In this document: piece by piece, positions 12,101 to 25,275 of the stretch
Position numbering within the stretch: the first letter of the stretch is position 1
Layout of the letters: every line of letters starts with the position of its first letter
NCBI GenBank assembly: GCA_051453625.1
Contig: JBOZIK010000001.1
Span: forward strand, 111,505,037 to 111,569,036
Length of the DNA: 64,000 nt
DNA from: Welwitschia mirabilis
Taxonomy: Eukaryota > Gnetophyta > Gnetopsida > Welwitschiales
Direction of reading: 5' to 3'
Made by a program: the position numbers and the translations under genes
Notes under the pieces: generated by a model
Database searches by the model: none
Told to the model about the DNA's origin: nothing
The model's input: only the letters and a program-made list of their open reading frames with translations

Positions 12101-13877
12101 ATGAATAGTGGCATCCAATATCAATAACAATCCCATCATCCTTAATTAAGAGATAATTAAAAAAGTATGACAAGTACAATTGCCAAGAAACTAAACCTCA
12201 TGCATTTGATAAAAACAAAATTGTGAAAAGATCATAACTAGGAATGACAACTCCTTCCTCAAAGGAGCCAAGAAAGAAATCTAAGATATTGGATTAATAT
12301 TCTAAAAATATACTAAATGATTAGTGAACTATTGATGAGAATCATTTTGAGATAGATGGAAATAGTTTATTTAGATCATAATAAACCTCTTATGAGAATA
12401 GTTACCTAAAGAAAATCAAGTAATAATAAATTACAAGAATAAAGAAAATTTTTGTAAAACTTTACCCTTAAACATTAAGTCTTTATCAATTTACCTATAC
12501 ATATGATTAAATGATCACGTCCATTGAATCCATAAAAATTCATTTAAAAATAGTGATATACAAGAAACTAGTGAAATGCATGCAAATCCATAAGATACAA
12601 ATAACATAAACAATAATAGTAATATAAAATTCTAAGTATAAAGATGAGAATGATATGGATGTAATGGGATATTACAATAAACAGAGACATAAGAGAAAGA
12701 CAAAAATTGATACAATCTATGATAAGACTAAACATTTCACAAAGAGGTGTTGCAATGATTAAAATAATTCTTATGGTAACAAGATAAATTAGAAGAAGAA
12801 ACAAAAGAAAATATGGAAGAAATCCTATAATAATCAATAGTTTATAATGTATACTAGTTAGAATGGATCTATCGAGAAATATGTATAATGAACTATAGGT
12901 TAACCCATGGAATATAAAACAATGATGATTGATATAGATTATGTAATATCTAATGTTAATGAAATTAATAAAAATAATATTTATTCTTGCCTTTCTTATA
13001 TTGATTCTAGCAAAGTTATACAAGTTGTAAAAATCTATTCCATAATGTTTAAGAAATAAATCACATGAAAGTCAAAGTTAAAAATGATCAAATAATAAAA
13101 ATCTAGATTGAGAATTTAATGTATGGGATGCATTCATAATAGTGGTAAATAACATATTATCATAATCATGTTTTCCACTTTCATGTATCTAAACGCCCCA
13201 ACAATTATGCATATTATGTGCATGAAGAACCTATGACAGTAAGGAGGTGTTTGATCTTAATAAGTAAGACCTAGCTTCAGCATGTCATGATGATAAAATG
13301 TGTAATCAAAATCTACTACATATATAAAATAGTACTTATGAAATTTAAATTTTAAAGCTAAAGATAATATAACATTTTTACATTAGGAATATCATATTTT
13401 AAAATGTGAATTACTTATCATAGTTTAAGAAAAATTTATTATTTCTTTATTAGTTGTAGAAAGAAGACTAAGATGTAATATTTGATACAAATTAATGTGC
13501 TAAATTTTTTAACCATATTATAAGGGATGATCAATATGTAGCTATGATATTTAGTATTTGAAAAATACATGTTTTTCATCTTGACATTTCAAGCATAATA
13601 TTATCTTTAGTATGAGATACATTAGGAAAATTCATGAAAGCTATGTGATATGCTAAATAAAGACTAAACCATCCTAACATGCCTATAGGATGTGAAAATA
13701 AAACACATAAACCTTTTATATTAATACACTTATATGTTCAAAATTAGATGAAACACTAACTAAAATAAAATATCTAATATTTTTTAGTTATTATTGATAT
13801 TTATACATGGTATAACTAGGTATATTTGATGTTGCATAAACACATAGTGATACACAGATTCCAAAATTTCTAGAAGA
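9111..13877. other. AT-rich sequence without recognisable features
   Basis: I see no LTR pair, primer site or protein motif in these 4.7 kb. One minus-strand open frame (12568-13023, 151 codons) is mostly Ile, Leu, Tyr and Phe, as expected from AT-rich noncoding DNA, and is not called a gene. Confidence 0.6.
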
Positions 13878-14261
13878 AGGTACAAGTTATGTGAATTATG
13901 AAGGTTTCATAACTCAGAGATAATATGTGTAAAGGGTAATTTTTTTTAACAATAAGAAACATACTATCTACTCTATGCTCTTCATGTTAAAATTACTAGA
14001 AAATTTAGCCATCATGTTTTTAAAAGTCTTTTGACCATTTTTTAGTGTATTATATTTTTAAATATAATATACTAAAAATACTTTACCTCCATTAGAAAAT
14101 ATCAAATAATCTATTTATTTATTTTAAATAAATCCTTTTAATGTAAGAACAAATTAGTTTAAGAAGTGACATAGGTTGAAGAGCTTTTAATGTTTCTTAA
14201 TATAGTCTTATTTTAAAGGGTATGTATTTATAAATTAAATATGATAAACACCCCCATCAAG
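13878..14261 (+). repeat. LTR family D, copy 1, left part
   Basis: Aligns by eye with 32268-32583 through shared blocks, for example TGTTTCTTAAT near 14191 and 32524, and TTTTAAAGG followed by a TTTATA-rich block. The match stops at 14261, where element A begins, and resumes at 30641. Element A therefore appears inserted in this LTR. Orientation is tentative. Confidence 0.55.
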
Positions 14262-14664
14262 TGTTATGAAATAAAATATTTATTGTTGTAAGCTAATAAT
14301 CATTGTAACTTAGATAAAATACAAATATGTTTTGTGCTAACAAAATAGTTTCATTGACTAGTATAATGAAAGGATATGTGTCATATATCATAATCCTACA
14401 ACAAATATATAAATAATATAACAAGTAAGTTTATTTTATTATTGATCATTCATTGTCTTATTTTTATAATAAATACTTCCAAGTTGGAAGTTCACTTTGG
14501 GCATGTGATTTTTCTAAATCACACAAAGTTACTTCTAAATAATGTTTTAATATTATTTTTAATTTTATAATTTATGATTTTAATAATATTATTAATGTAT
14601 TATTATCTAAAACTTCTATAAAAATTCCAACATGATATTATAACATTTTTGCTCTAGTATCCAA
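14262..14664 (+). repeat. Element A 5' LTR
   Basis: Matches 30227-30640 over its length; the clearest shared block is ATACTTCCAAGTT (14485 and 30440). Both copies hold an internal AACATGG/ATAT-like string near the end, which resembles a primer site but lies inside the repeat. Confidence 0.7.
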
Positions 14665-14666
14665 CT

Positions 14667-14678
14667 TGGTACTAGATT
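14667..14678 (+). other. Element A primer-binding site (degenerate)
   Basis: TGGTACTAGATT matches eight of twelve bases of the Met primer site and lies two bases after the LTR end. Confidence 0.4.
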
Positions 14679-17140
14679 TCAAGGTTGAAGTTATTAGACT
14701 TTAAAGCGAAACTAATGAAGTATCAAAATCAGACCTAAAGGTTGACATTTTAAGATGTTAAAAACAAACATAATGGGACATCAACTTTAGAGCTAAAATT
14801 TTGAATATTAAGATATAATAGCTAAATAAAAGATTAAAAGTTTTCAAGAAGGAGATGAACATTCCAAAATTAACTCCAAAGCTCAAAGATAACATAGTTG
14901 ATGATTACATTTTAGAAGTAATGAAGTCAAAAGTAATGAAACCTAAAGTTTAAAATATGATGATGATAAACATAGATGAAGGTAAAACATACTAAAAGAA
15001 AAAAAGGCTAGAGTTTTAAATTAATAAAATAACAAAGAAAAAGATGAATTATTTTAAAGCATGAAACAAGAAAACTAAAATAATCCAAAGTATAAGTTTT
15101 ATCAAAGAAGCTAAAATGAAGTGATTTATGAAAATAGAGATCTAGAATTTTTGAAAAAGATTATTTCATCATGAAACCAATATTAATTAGTTCATAGAGA
15201 TAGAAATTTAGATTATTTAAAATAGTTTGATTACATAATAGTGTTTCATTACACAATAGTATTTCATCATGAAACAAAAATCTAATTAAAAAAATGGATA
15301 AGACATCTTGAAATAAAGTGAAAGTTGTAAATAGTATAAAAGGATATGAAATCCTAAATAATAGAAACAAAAATATAAAAACCTTTAAAACTAGTTTCAT
15401 GGTAATAAAGAAGAGGAGATTTAAATTTTTTTGATAGAAAATCATAGAATATTTTTTCAATGAAATTAGTGAAATAAGAAAGCCAAAGTTTTAGTTGTCA
15501 TGAAATCAATGTTTGGATCTAAAATAGTATTAAAGTTCATATTTTAAATTTATAAACTTAGATTTTAAAGTTAAAAAGAAAAAACTAAAACTATATTTCA
15601 ATTCGTTTAAGAATCATGTTTGATCATATGAAGATATAAATGAGTAGTACAATGGTTAAATGACTTAAGTAGAACTTATTAAAAAATATGTTTCATTTTA
15701 AAATTTAAAATAAAATCATAAAATTAAAGATGAAGAATGAATGAGATAGGAAATATGAGTTTAAGATTATAAGCAAGAAATTGGTAAAAAGATATCTAAT
15801 TTGACATCTATGATAAAACAAAGTGAGAAAGAACACAAAATACCTATATTTCAAAATTATGTTTTAAAGTTTATAGATGGGGTAAGAAATGAAGAAGGGG
15901 AAGGGGCCATAGATGGAAGAAATGAATAAGAAGAAATAAATAAGCTAATATAAAAGGTTGAACATAGTTATAATCCAAAAACATTGATTGGATAAAGTTT
16001 TAACATAAAATAACTTCAATGAAATAGATGTTTCATCAAAGAGAAACTTTTTTTCCATTGAATAGTAATTTGATGAAAATATTAGTTTCCAAACTTAGTT
16101 TTATTTGAAACAAAATGATAAAACTTGAAAAAATAATATGAGAATTCAAATGCATATTTTTCACGAAATAATAAGATAAAGGTTAATAGCAAAAATCAAA
16201 AAATGAGATGAAGTGTGTAAAAACTTAGGATATCTTCAAACCTAGGATAAAAATCTAATGAAGTCATAATTTATATTACAAGGAAAACAGGAAATAAATA
16301 AAAAGTAAAAACATGTTATGATATAACACTTTTAAAATTTAAAGACTATTTTAAATGATTTCTAGATTAAGCCTAACTAAAGATTATTCTAAATAAGTAT
16401 AGAACAAAACACCTATGTTTCATAAAAAATAAGAATGTTTTATGTTATCAAACATAAGTAATTTTATCTAGTTCCAAGCCATTAACATCTATATAAAATA
16501 AAGCCACCAATCTTAGAAGGAGATAGTTCTTACAACATTTCACAACTTGTACTTTGTTAGAAATTGAAGATGATCCCTTAAATATTAATATCCTGCAATC
16601 TTAATTAATAAAACTAATAATTAAATAATCAACATTAAGATAAAGATCACTAAGTTTAAGATAGAGCTATTCACATATAAAACTGCAAAGTACCAAAAAG
16701 CATCAAATATTACAACTAAACTTCATATGATAGTTGAGGTACTATGGTTTTATATTATGGAATGATGAACTAGTAAAATTAAAATTTATAGAATATATGA
16801 AGTAGACATCTTATAGATTTTCTCCCAACATTTACTAAAACACCTAGTGTTAAATACATAAAACTAAATAGTCAATAATTATCCAACACAATGGTATTAT
16901 TATTTAATAAAGACAAAGTTCACTGCTTATCAAAGTATAATTCCTAGAGGATAAGATAAAATTAAAAGTCATGCTTCTCTTCATGACTATACATGAATAA
17001 TCACTTATGTTAGAATATCAAAATAGATAAAAAATGCTTGAGAAAAGAATATCTCAAAATAAAAGCAAAGAATTATTGTTGTATGAAATTCTAAAACTAA
17101 AGGTAAATATAAATAGATTCATTTATCTAAACCAAAAGTA
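14679..17140 (+). other. Element A internal region, 5' part
   Basis: A- and G-rich, full of stops, without protein motifs. TTTCATCATGAAAC occurs at 15164 and near 15262, and close variants recur in the 3' part near 29450, which supports the two parts being one element. Confidence 0.45.
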
Positions 17141-17699
17141 TCACATGTTATGAATTTAATTATTACTAAGGCAATCACGTAAACCTTTTATTATTAAAAT
17201 TATTATGTAATGATTATGTGATCATTAGTTAAGAAGAAATTCATATCACTAGTAATCATTAAACATGTTATTAATATTATTAATGATAAAATTCATTAGT
17301 TCAGATGAAATTTATAATCACCATCTAAGGGGTGTGACTCTTATGGAAGAGGTGTAAAGCTTCTCATAACATTTGGTTAAAGTTATATGGATTTATGTAT
17401 TTGAAATGAAGTAAATGCATGAGATTTACATAGATAGGCTATGACCTTGATAAGTTGGTTGAGCTTCTTAGTGATCTCACATACTAAACACTAAAGGGAA
17501 TACTACTTAACTAGTCTATCTAATTCAATCTGTCACTCTTGTAAAGATTAGGATTCATTAGAGAGAGCATCTAATAGTAAAGAAAATTTATTAATTTAAT
17601 TTCTCTTTTAATATCTAAATTTTTAATAGTTAATAATATGCACATTATCATGCTTATGTTTGTTCTTTGCATCATTTCTTTAAACCATTTGATTTAAAA
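17141..17699 (+). repeat. Element B 5' LTR
   Basis: Matches 28464-29029, including CACCATCTAAGG (17321 and 28651) and ATATGCACATTATCATG (17636 and 28965). A convincing primer site directly after it was not found; TGTATTATTGAT at 17699 is at best very degenerate. Confidence 0.75.
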
Positions 17700-17796
17700 T
17701 GTATTATTGATTTAATTTTAAGACATTTGAATTATACAATTGCCATTATTTTTAAAATTTTTAAGATATAGGAAGCATTTTTCAATAGTGACAGCA

Positions 17797-18990
17797 TCAC
17801 TCATGATCAAAATCCTCATAACATTTAGCAGCATGTGAGTAGGAGCCATCCAGTGAAGGCTCTACTAGATTAGGAAGAATTTTCCCATTAATGTCATTAG
17901 GAGGCAGATAAGCCATGGTTATAGATTTACTATAGTAGTGATTTAATAGTATCACATTACATTGAATAGATACCTATAAATGTTTTTTTAATACTTAATT
18001 CTTATTAAAAAATCATAAAGTTATTTCTTCATCATGATAAATCTCTTTAAGACCCTATTAAGAAAATACTTGATATGTATAATATGCATGTCCTTCTAGG
18101 ACTACTCTGCTAAACATGCCTCTAACTGAATAATATTATTTGGAGTACTTGGTTGTTCAAATAGAAAGAAATCATCTTACCTGCAAATAAAATAATTTTA
18201 TTAATTGTAAAAGTATAAATTCTTATATCTTTAGTTTTTTTAGATTAAAAAATAAAAAAGAAATTACCTTCACCATTTAAGTCCTCACTTTGATTGTCTC
18301 TAGTTAACTCATTTTCTACTAAGCATGCAATATGTTGTTTATAGTTCACTTGTAATTCATTATAATTTTTAGTGGATGAGATTCTTTGTATGTTCACTAG
18401 ATACAATTGAAAAAAAGTTTTTAAGATTTTCTAGCTTATAATTCTTCTTTGAAATTTCACTTTTTATTATCTTACTATTGCAATATATCATCATAATGTT
18501 ATCATTAGCTAACTTAGGTAATAATAAGGTCCTCTAATTCCTTAGCATGTTTGACTCAAGTAATAAGTACTTAGGTCTTTAGAATGAGCTTAGTTAGTAA
18601 GGCTAGGAACCTTTAGGTCACATCAAAGGTAGAAGTAATAAAGGAGAAAACAAGTGACACCATAAAAGCTAGAGTATTAATATCTAAGGGAGGATCTAAT
18701 GTACTAAATAAAATAGATGAAAAAATTTTAATAAGAGTGGTAGATCTTTAAGTATCCATAGAAGTAATTATCAAGATGTTATTTATCTATTTAAAAAACG
18801 TTAAATTTAATCATATTATTGAAGTGATTTATTTCACATTAAAAAATAGATTTTATAGTATTAAGAGATATGTTAAACCTAAAAAATCACTTACTTTAAT
18901 GCATGAATAAATCTCCAAGTATTTGTACCTACCCAACTTTCCTTTCTTATGGGGAGGAATAGGGGATAAACCCCTCTAACAAACCTAAAA
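17797..18990 (-). pseudogene. Intron-bearing fragment of an unidentified gene
   Basis: Several minus-strand stretches look like exons joined by plausible splice sites. One ends WVGTNTWRFIHALK at 18895 and is followed by donor GTAAGT. Another (about 18350-18268) ends NQSEDLNGE before donor GTAATT. The next, starting at 18175 after an AG, continues in phase with DDFFLFEQPSTPNN. The last (17973-17797) follows an acceptor TTTATAG, starts in phase and runs 58 codons to a TGA, including MAYLPPNDINGK near its middle. Two TAG codons that could be former CAG occur in the third stretch, and the second needs a frame change upstream near 18440. I do not recognise the protein. Retained introns argue against an origin through spliced mRNA; it may be transduced genomic DNA, an older host gene, or a different transposon's gene. 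Confidence 0.4.
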
Positions 18991-19097
18991 AATAAATAAA
19001 ATATGGTTGTAAAAAGAATCTTATATAAAAGGTGAATAAAAATGTAGAAATAAAACAAAGGCATTCTTATTATTAATTTACATTTTCTACACCTCAA

Positions 19098-20279
19098 ATA
19101 AAAGGGCTCTTATTATTCATCCTTAACTTTATAAACTAGAAGTTTTAAAGGTCATAGAATTATCATTGTTCTTATGTGAAGAATATTTGGGATTTTTTAC
19201 CAATTATTATTTTTGTTATTTGATTTATATAACTATGATAAAAGAGCTTTAGTTAAGATCAATAAAATCAAACTACATTAAATACATAAAACAACATCTT
19301 ATCATGAAAGAAATAACTACACTATGTGAGGAAAAATAAATACAATAGCATAAATAGAGGAAACCATCATAAACTATTAATAACCTAACCATAGCATAGT
19401 ATGAAATCAAAATAATTCCTCAAGAGACTTCATGATACCCTTATTAGCATAGCTTTCTATTAAAAAACCATAAAGAATAGACTTATATAATTCTAACTAC
19501 ATAAGATGATAAATTGATCGTCTTTAATAATGAAGTATACAATAAAAGCATAAAGGTATCTTTAATGGCTATAGGATAATATCCACTCTACTAATGCATG
19601 AATGACTAGAATAATATGAACTAGAACCAATTCAAAATATATATGATTAAGAGTTACACAAACTATAACTAATCTTAAATTAAAATAAGAAACGAAAATG
19701 AGGTTGGATAATTTTAACTCTAACATCCATCTAAACTTAAGTTCTATTAGCAAGATATAATATTTATCATTTCTAAAACACAAGTTCTAAGTAATTCATT
19801 TGGTGTCTGAAAAGGTTTTCAAGGTAGCATACCTCTAAAAATTGATGAAGATTATCTTTATTTTTTTCTATATTTTTCTTTATTTTATATTTATTTTTTA
19901 TTTATCCTTTTTTAAATTTTTATTTTTTGAAGAAATGATGCTTAATGAATTGTACAAATCTTAAGTCACTTTATTTTCTTTGGGAAAGAAAAAAGAAAGA
20001 AAGTAAAGTTAAAAAGAATAACTAATGTTATCTAAGGAAATAATACAAAATACAAGAAGGGAAAAGTCATAATTACCTAAGAAAAAAGTAAAAACAAAGA
20101 ATGCAATAAGGTAAAAGAATCCAATTCAACTCACTTTATAATAGAAAAAATAAATATTATACTTATCTAAGTGATCAATAGGTGATAGTAATGAATAACC
20201 AAAGTCATACTTAATTTAAATCTTCATTCAATATTAATTATGGACTAATGTGACACTTGAATATGACTCATTTAATCAT
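19098..20279. other. AT-rich sequence, no gene seen
   Basis: Contains a T-rich low-complexity run at 19857-19930 and A/G-rich DNA around 19980-20110. No motif was recognised. Confidence 0.5.
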
Positions 20280-23200
20280 TGATTTAAATAGGTAATCATA
20301 GTTACAATTCTAAGCTAATGAAATATCATCAACTCAATATATGTTGTCATGGTTTTGATCATACATCAATGAAAATTATGGCCTTAGCTGTAATTATGAG
20401 TTTATTGAAGGTTATAAACTCAATGTATAATGTTGTGATTTTAGTTTTAAGCTAATAAAATCTTATTGACTTCATATAAAATGTCATGATTTTAATTCTA
20501 AGTTAATGGAAGGTTACCAAATTAGTCTAGGATTTCATGATTCTGATTCTTAGTTAATTAAACATCATTAACTTAATATAGAAAATCATCATTCTTATTC
20601 TAAGTTAATGAAATATTATTAACTTAGCATAGAGTGATATGATTCTAATTCTAAGTTCATATGAGATCAGTAACTTAGTATACGATGTCATGATTTTTAC
20701 CCAATGTTTATAGGGCATCATGAATCTAAATTAAAACTCATACAGTTAGTAAAGAACATCATGCTTCTAATTTTTGATTTATATTGTGTCATGGATCTGA
20801 CTTGGATCTTGTATGATTAGTATAAAGCATTGTGATTATAATTTACACCTATAGGTCATTTTTATTTGAGCAAATATTTTATAGTTAGTAAAGAGTGATA
20901 TGATTTTAATTCAGTATCTATAAAATTTCATGATTCTAACATGGAAATTATATAGTTAGTATAGAATACTAGGGTTTTGATTTGATATGAACTTAATCTT
21001 GTATAGTTAATAAAAGATGATATGATTCTAATTTGGTATCTATAAAATACTAATATAGGGTGTTATTATTTTGATTTACTATTTATGAGGCATCATAGAT
21101 TTAACCTACACCTTACATAGATAGTATAGGACATCATGATTTTATTTTAGCATCTGTCAAATGTTACAAACCTAACCTGTGCCTTTTATAGTCATTATAG
21201 GATACCATGGTTTTGATTTAATGTTCACATGGCATCAAGAATGTAACTTAAAACTTATAAAGTTAGTATAGGATAATATGATTCTGATTTAGTATTTATA
21301 TCATTTCCTAGTCCCAATCTAGATCTTGTAGTTTAGTATAAGATACTATGGCTCTAATTTAGTATTTATAACATGTCATAAATTTGAACTACATGTTTTA
21401 TAGGCAGTGCAAGGTACAATTTTCTAACTTAATGATTATAGGATGCTATGAAATTAAAATTGGATCTCATACACTTATTATAGAAAGCCATAATTCTAAT
21501 ATAGTAATAGAATGATAAGGATCTAAACCAGAGGTTGTTTAGTTAATATAAGTCTTTGATTTAATGATCGTAAGGCACTATGGATCTAAACTAGACCTAT
21601 TGATAACTATAGAATGTTATAGATATAAAATAGATATTATACACTTACTATGAAATCTTAATATCTATATAATATTATGAATTTAACCTAGATCTTGTAC
21701 AACTATTATAAGATTCTATAATTCTATGTTATGTTTCTAAGAAATTATGGATCTAACTTGAATTTTATAAGCTAATATAGGAATTCATGTTTTTATTTGA
21801 TTCCTATTGGATGTTATAGATATAATATAAATTTTATATAGTTACTATAGGACATCATGATTCTAACTTAATGTTTACATAATGCCATAAATCTAACATA
21901 GATTATATATAGTTAGTATAGGCTGTTATGATTTTTATTTGATGTCTATAGGACGTTATGGATATAACCTAGATTTTATAAAATCAATATAAATTATTAT
22001 GATTCTAATTTAATGCCTAAATAACAACGTAAGTCTAGCTTAAACTTTATCTAGTTAGTATAGAACATCACAGTTCTAATTTAATGTCTATTGAATGTTA
22101 TGGACTTGAATTAGATTTTGTGTAGTTAACAAAGAATAATATGATTATTATTTAGTGTCTAGAAGGTGATATGGAACCAAAATATTATATAGATAGTATA
22201 GACCTTTATGATTCTAATCTAGTATCTACAAGATATCATAGATATCACTTGAACTGTGTAGGATGTCATGATTTTATCTTGGTATTTATAGTTCATCATG
22301 GATACCTAGATCTTTTGTAGTTAGTATATGATATCATGGTTTTAATTTAATATCATTAGATACCTTGGATCTAATTTGGACTATGTATAGTTAGCATAGG
22401 GCATCATAGTTCTGATTTAATATTTATAAGGCATCAAGGAACTAAGTTGGATCTTGTATGATTAGTAGAGGGTATTATGATTCTAAATTAATGTCCCTAG
22501 AACATTATGAATCTAACTTAAATATGGGATAATTAGTATATAATCCTATGATTTTAATATAATTTCTATAAGGTGTCATGAATTTGAACTAGAATTTATA
22601 TGGTTAGCATAAAGTATCATGTTTATAACTTAGTAATTATAGGGTGTCATGGATGTAACTAGATCTTGTACACTTAGTACAGAGCATCATGATTCTAATT
22701 TGATAACTATAAGATGTCATGTATCTGATATAGACCTTGTGTAATTAGTATAAGATGTCATGAGTTTTACTTGGTAACTACAGGATAACATGGATTTAAA
22801 CTAGGTCTTATACACTTAGTATAAGATATTATGATTATGATTAGTAACTATGGAGCATTATGTATCTAAAATGGATTTCATACACTTAGCATAGGGAATT
22901 ATGATTATGATTTAAATACTAGAAACATCATGGATCTAGCTTAAACTTTGTATTAGTATAGGATGTCATGGTTTTGACTTAGTAACTATTGGCACTATAT
23001 ATCTAAAGTAATATTTCGTATAAGAAGTATAAAATAATATGACTCTGATTTAATGATTATAGAACATTAAATATCTAAATTAGACCTCATAAACTCAGTA
23101 TGGGACATCATGATTCTAATATGATAATTATAGGATCATGGATTTAAATCATATCTTGTAAAATTAGTATAGAATTCCATAATTTTAACTTGATAACTCT

Positions 23201-23490
23201 AAGGAATCATGGGTCTAAAATGGAACTTATATAGTATAAAGTCTTATGATTTTGTTTTAATAACTATACAAATGTCATGGATCTAAATAAGATCTTGTAA
23301 AATTAGTACAAAAAATTATGATCCAAACTTTGTAACTATTGAATAACATGGATTTTAAACTAAGCCTTGTTTACTAAATATAGAGTGTTAGGTTTGGACT
23401 TAATGGTTGTAAGGGAGACTTAATGGTTGTAAGACATCAGGGATTTAAACTAGATCTTGTACACTTGATATAGGCCATTATGATTATAAT
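20280..23490 (+). repeat. Diverged tandem array, unit about 71 bp
   Basis: TTAGTATAG-like strings recur at spacings of 66-72 bases, for example near 22389, 22460, 22531, 22600, 22671, 22743, 22815 and 22886. Each unit also carries two related halves, one with TCATGATTCTAA and one with TCATGGATCTAA, about 33-38 bases apart, so the unit looks like an old dimer. The first units (20280-20700) are a variant with TTCTAAGTTAATG. About 45 units are present. Divergence between units is high and no pair of identical neighbours was seen. Confidence 0.85.
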
Positions 23491-24619
23491 TAGATGAAAA
23501 TTTAAATTTCATGACTAAGTTAAATTTTCATGGTAAGACAAATCAACTTATTATTTAAGTTAATATAAGATGAAATATTTAAATTATCTTTTCTAACAAA
23601 TCAATTTATTTCCTAGGTTACTTTAGGATTATCAATTTTAATTTTATTAATAAAAAGTAAGACATTTGTTATCATTTTTAATTAGTTCTAACTTGTAATA
23701 TTTAGGTAACCATGTTACTCACTATAATAACAAAAGAAGGAGGTATACCTAAAAAAGAAAGTAAAATCTCAAAAATATATACATTAATGAATCATAAAAG
23801 ATCATATTAATAACTTTATCAATTCTCTTTAATAAATAATCAGCAAAGTTTGCTAGACATTTGAAGTTAATTACATGAATCTAAAGTCCTTTCTAAATCA
23901 AGACAATGAAAAATGTAACTCTATTTTATGAGTTTTAGAAGAAAGCCCATGAGAAAAGTTCATGTATTTCATAAGAGTGGATGTAGACAGATCCATCTAA
24001 GCATGTAATGAAATGATTAATGACATTACATGATTATCTTCATAAGCATTTGTAAATTGTAAAGCACTCTAGAAGAATAATAGATGTATTCATGAATGTA
24101 AAAATTAAACTAATAGTTTACATAAAGAAGCATGAACTTAATTTCTTAAGAAAAGAGACTTTTGTGAATACATCAGGAAGGCATAAATCAAAATGTACAC
24201 AAGAATTCCTAGATTAAAGAACACCTCACTATTAGAATCTCTAATGGTAGACTTAAATATTTATTAATGTATCCTAGTTACTGCTATTTAGAAATTCTAC
24301 TTTATGTAGTTTTTATTATGGGTTTTAAAATTTATTCATCAAGTTGAGTGTAGAACCTTCTTAACACCCAATACACTAGAATGTAATAGTATTCTAGTGA
24401 TAGAAGAGGAGACTAGAATACTATGCCTCAATCATAGATTATTGATTAAACCCATGATCTAGTTTAAACTTGATCATGTTCTTGATTAATACATTATGCC
24501 TCATTAACTAAATAATGTTGAAAATAATAATGAAAGCTACTATTTAGTAATGTTCTTAATAAGGTATGTTGTGATAGAATGTATACGATTTAGCAAAATA
24601 TGGAATTATTTCATTAATT
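23491..24619. other. Element B sequence before gag, no motif seen
   Basis: AT-rich, with stops in all frames. It lies between the tandem array and the first gag-like codons. Confidence 0.5.
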
Positions 24620-25080
24620 ATATTGATTTTATAGATGAATTTTATAAATCTTTCATTGCTAACTATTTTGTCAAAGATAAACAGATGCAATTCAAATAGC
24701 TATGTTTGGAAGAAAAAGGTTAGATAAACATATGAAGGATTTCCAAAAATTAAAAATGTTTCAACATCCTAGAGATTCTTAAGAGTTAATTAATAATTCT
24801 ATTAGTACTCTTCCATGTAGATTACTAAATTAGGTTAAGGAAGCATACAACAACATAAAATATTACATACAAATACAATAACATGTCATGATAAATTACT
24901 ACATGATGATAAATATTAGTCCTTAACAAAATCCTTAGTAGTTTTTATAAGTTAAACCTTAGCAATGTTCACAACTTCAAATCTTGCAAACTATGTAGGA
25001 TTTAACATCTTTAATTTATCATATTTACAAGAAAAAGGGACACATAGTTAATGACTATCTGAATAATAAGAACAATCAAA
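24620..25080 (+). pseudogene. Ty3/gypsy gag remnant with ruined zinc knuckle
   Basis: DEFYKSFIANYFVKDKQMQF at about 24636-24695 resembles the W-x-x-F...YFP region of gypsy capsid. At 25017-25058 the frame reads YHIYKKKGHIVNDY. This has exactly the spacing of a CX2CX4HX4C nucleic-acid-binding knuckle, but all three Cys are Tyr, each explained by TGT-to-TAT or TGC-to-TAC. Several stops separate the two parts. Capsid protein would package the RNA and the knuckle bind it; neither can be made here. Confidence 0.6.
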
Positions 25081-25189
25081 ATTGGATCCCACCTTCATAA
25101 TAAGGATTGCAACAAGTAGGAAAGTATCTATTTATAGCTGTTCAAAGAGATTTTGTTAAAATTTAATTTTTAGATCTAGAAATTAGAGA

Positions 25190-25275
25190 ATTTCTTAAAA
25201 ATACATTTATTTTATTTTTAATTAAATCTAATGCAAGTTATAATTTTATTTCTCTTGAGATCAGAAAATAATTAA
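25190..25275 (+). pseudogene. Gypsy protease remnant
   Basis: LIKSNASYNFISLEI at 25218-25262 corresponds to the aspartic protease active-site region, normally L-I-D-S/T-G-A-S-x-N-F-I. The catalytic Asp and the Gly are both replaced (K and N), so it would be inactive. It lies between gag and RT, as in gypsy elements. Confidence 0.65.

Noticed and set aside
12568-13023. 151-codon minus-strand open frame with membrane-protein-like composition
   Set aside because: Ile/Leu/Tyr/Phe-rich translation is what AT-rich noncoding DNA gives; no motif, no gene context.
18600-18880. Plus-strand frame with stretch ISKGGSNVLNKIDEKILIRV and one stop over about 85 codons
   Set aside because: Coding-like, but no family recognised, no start, and it lies within the area of the minus-strand gene fragment; may be chance.
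20280-23490. CRISPR-like array
   Set aside because: Units are tandem without unique spacers, strongly diverged, and the setting is a plant retroelement.
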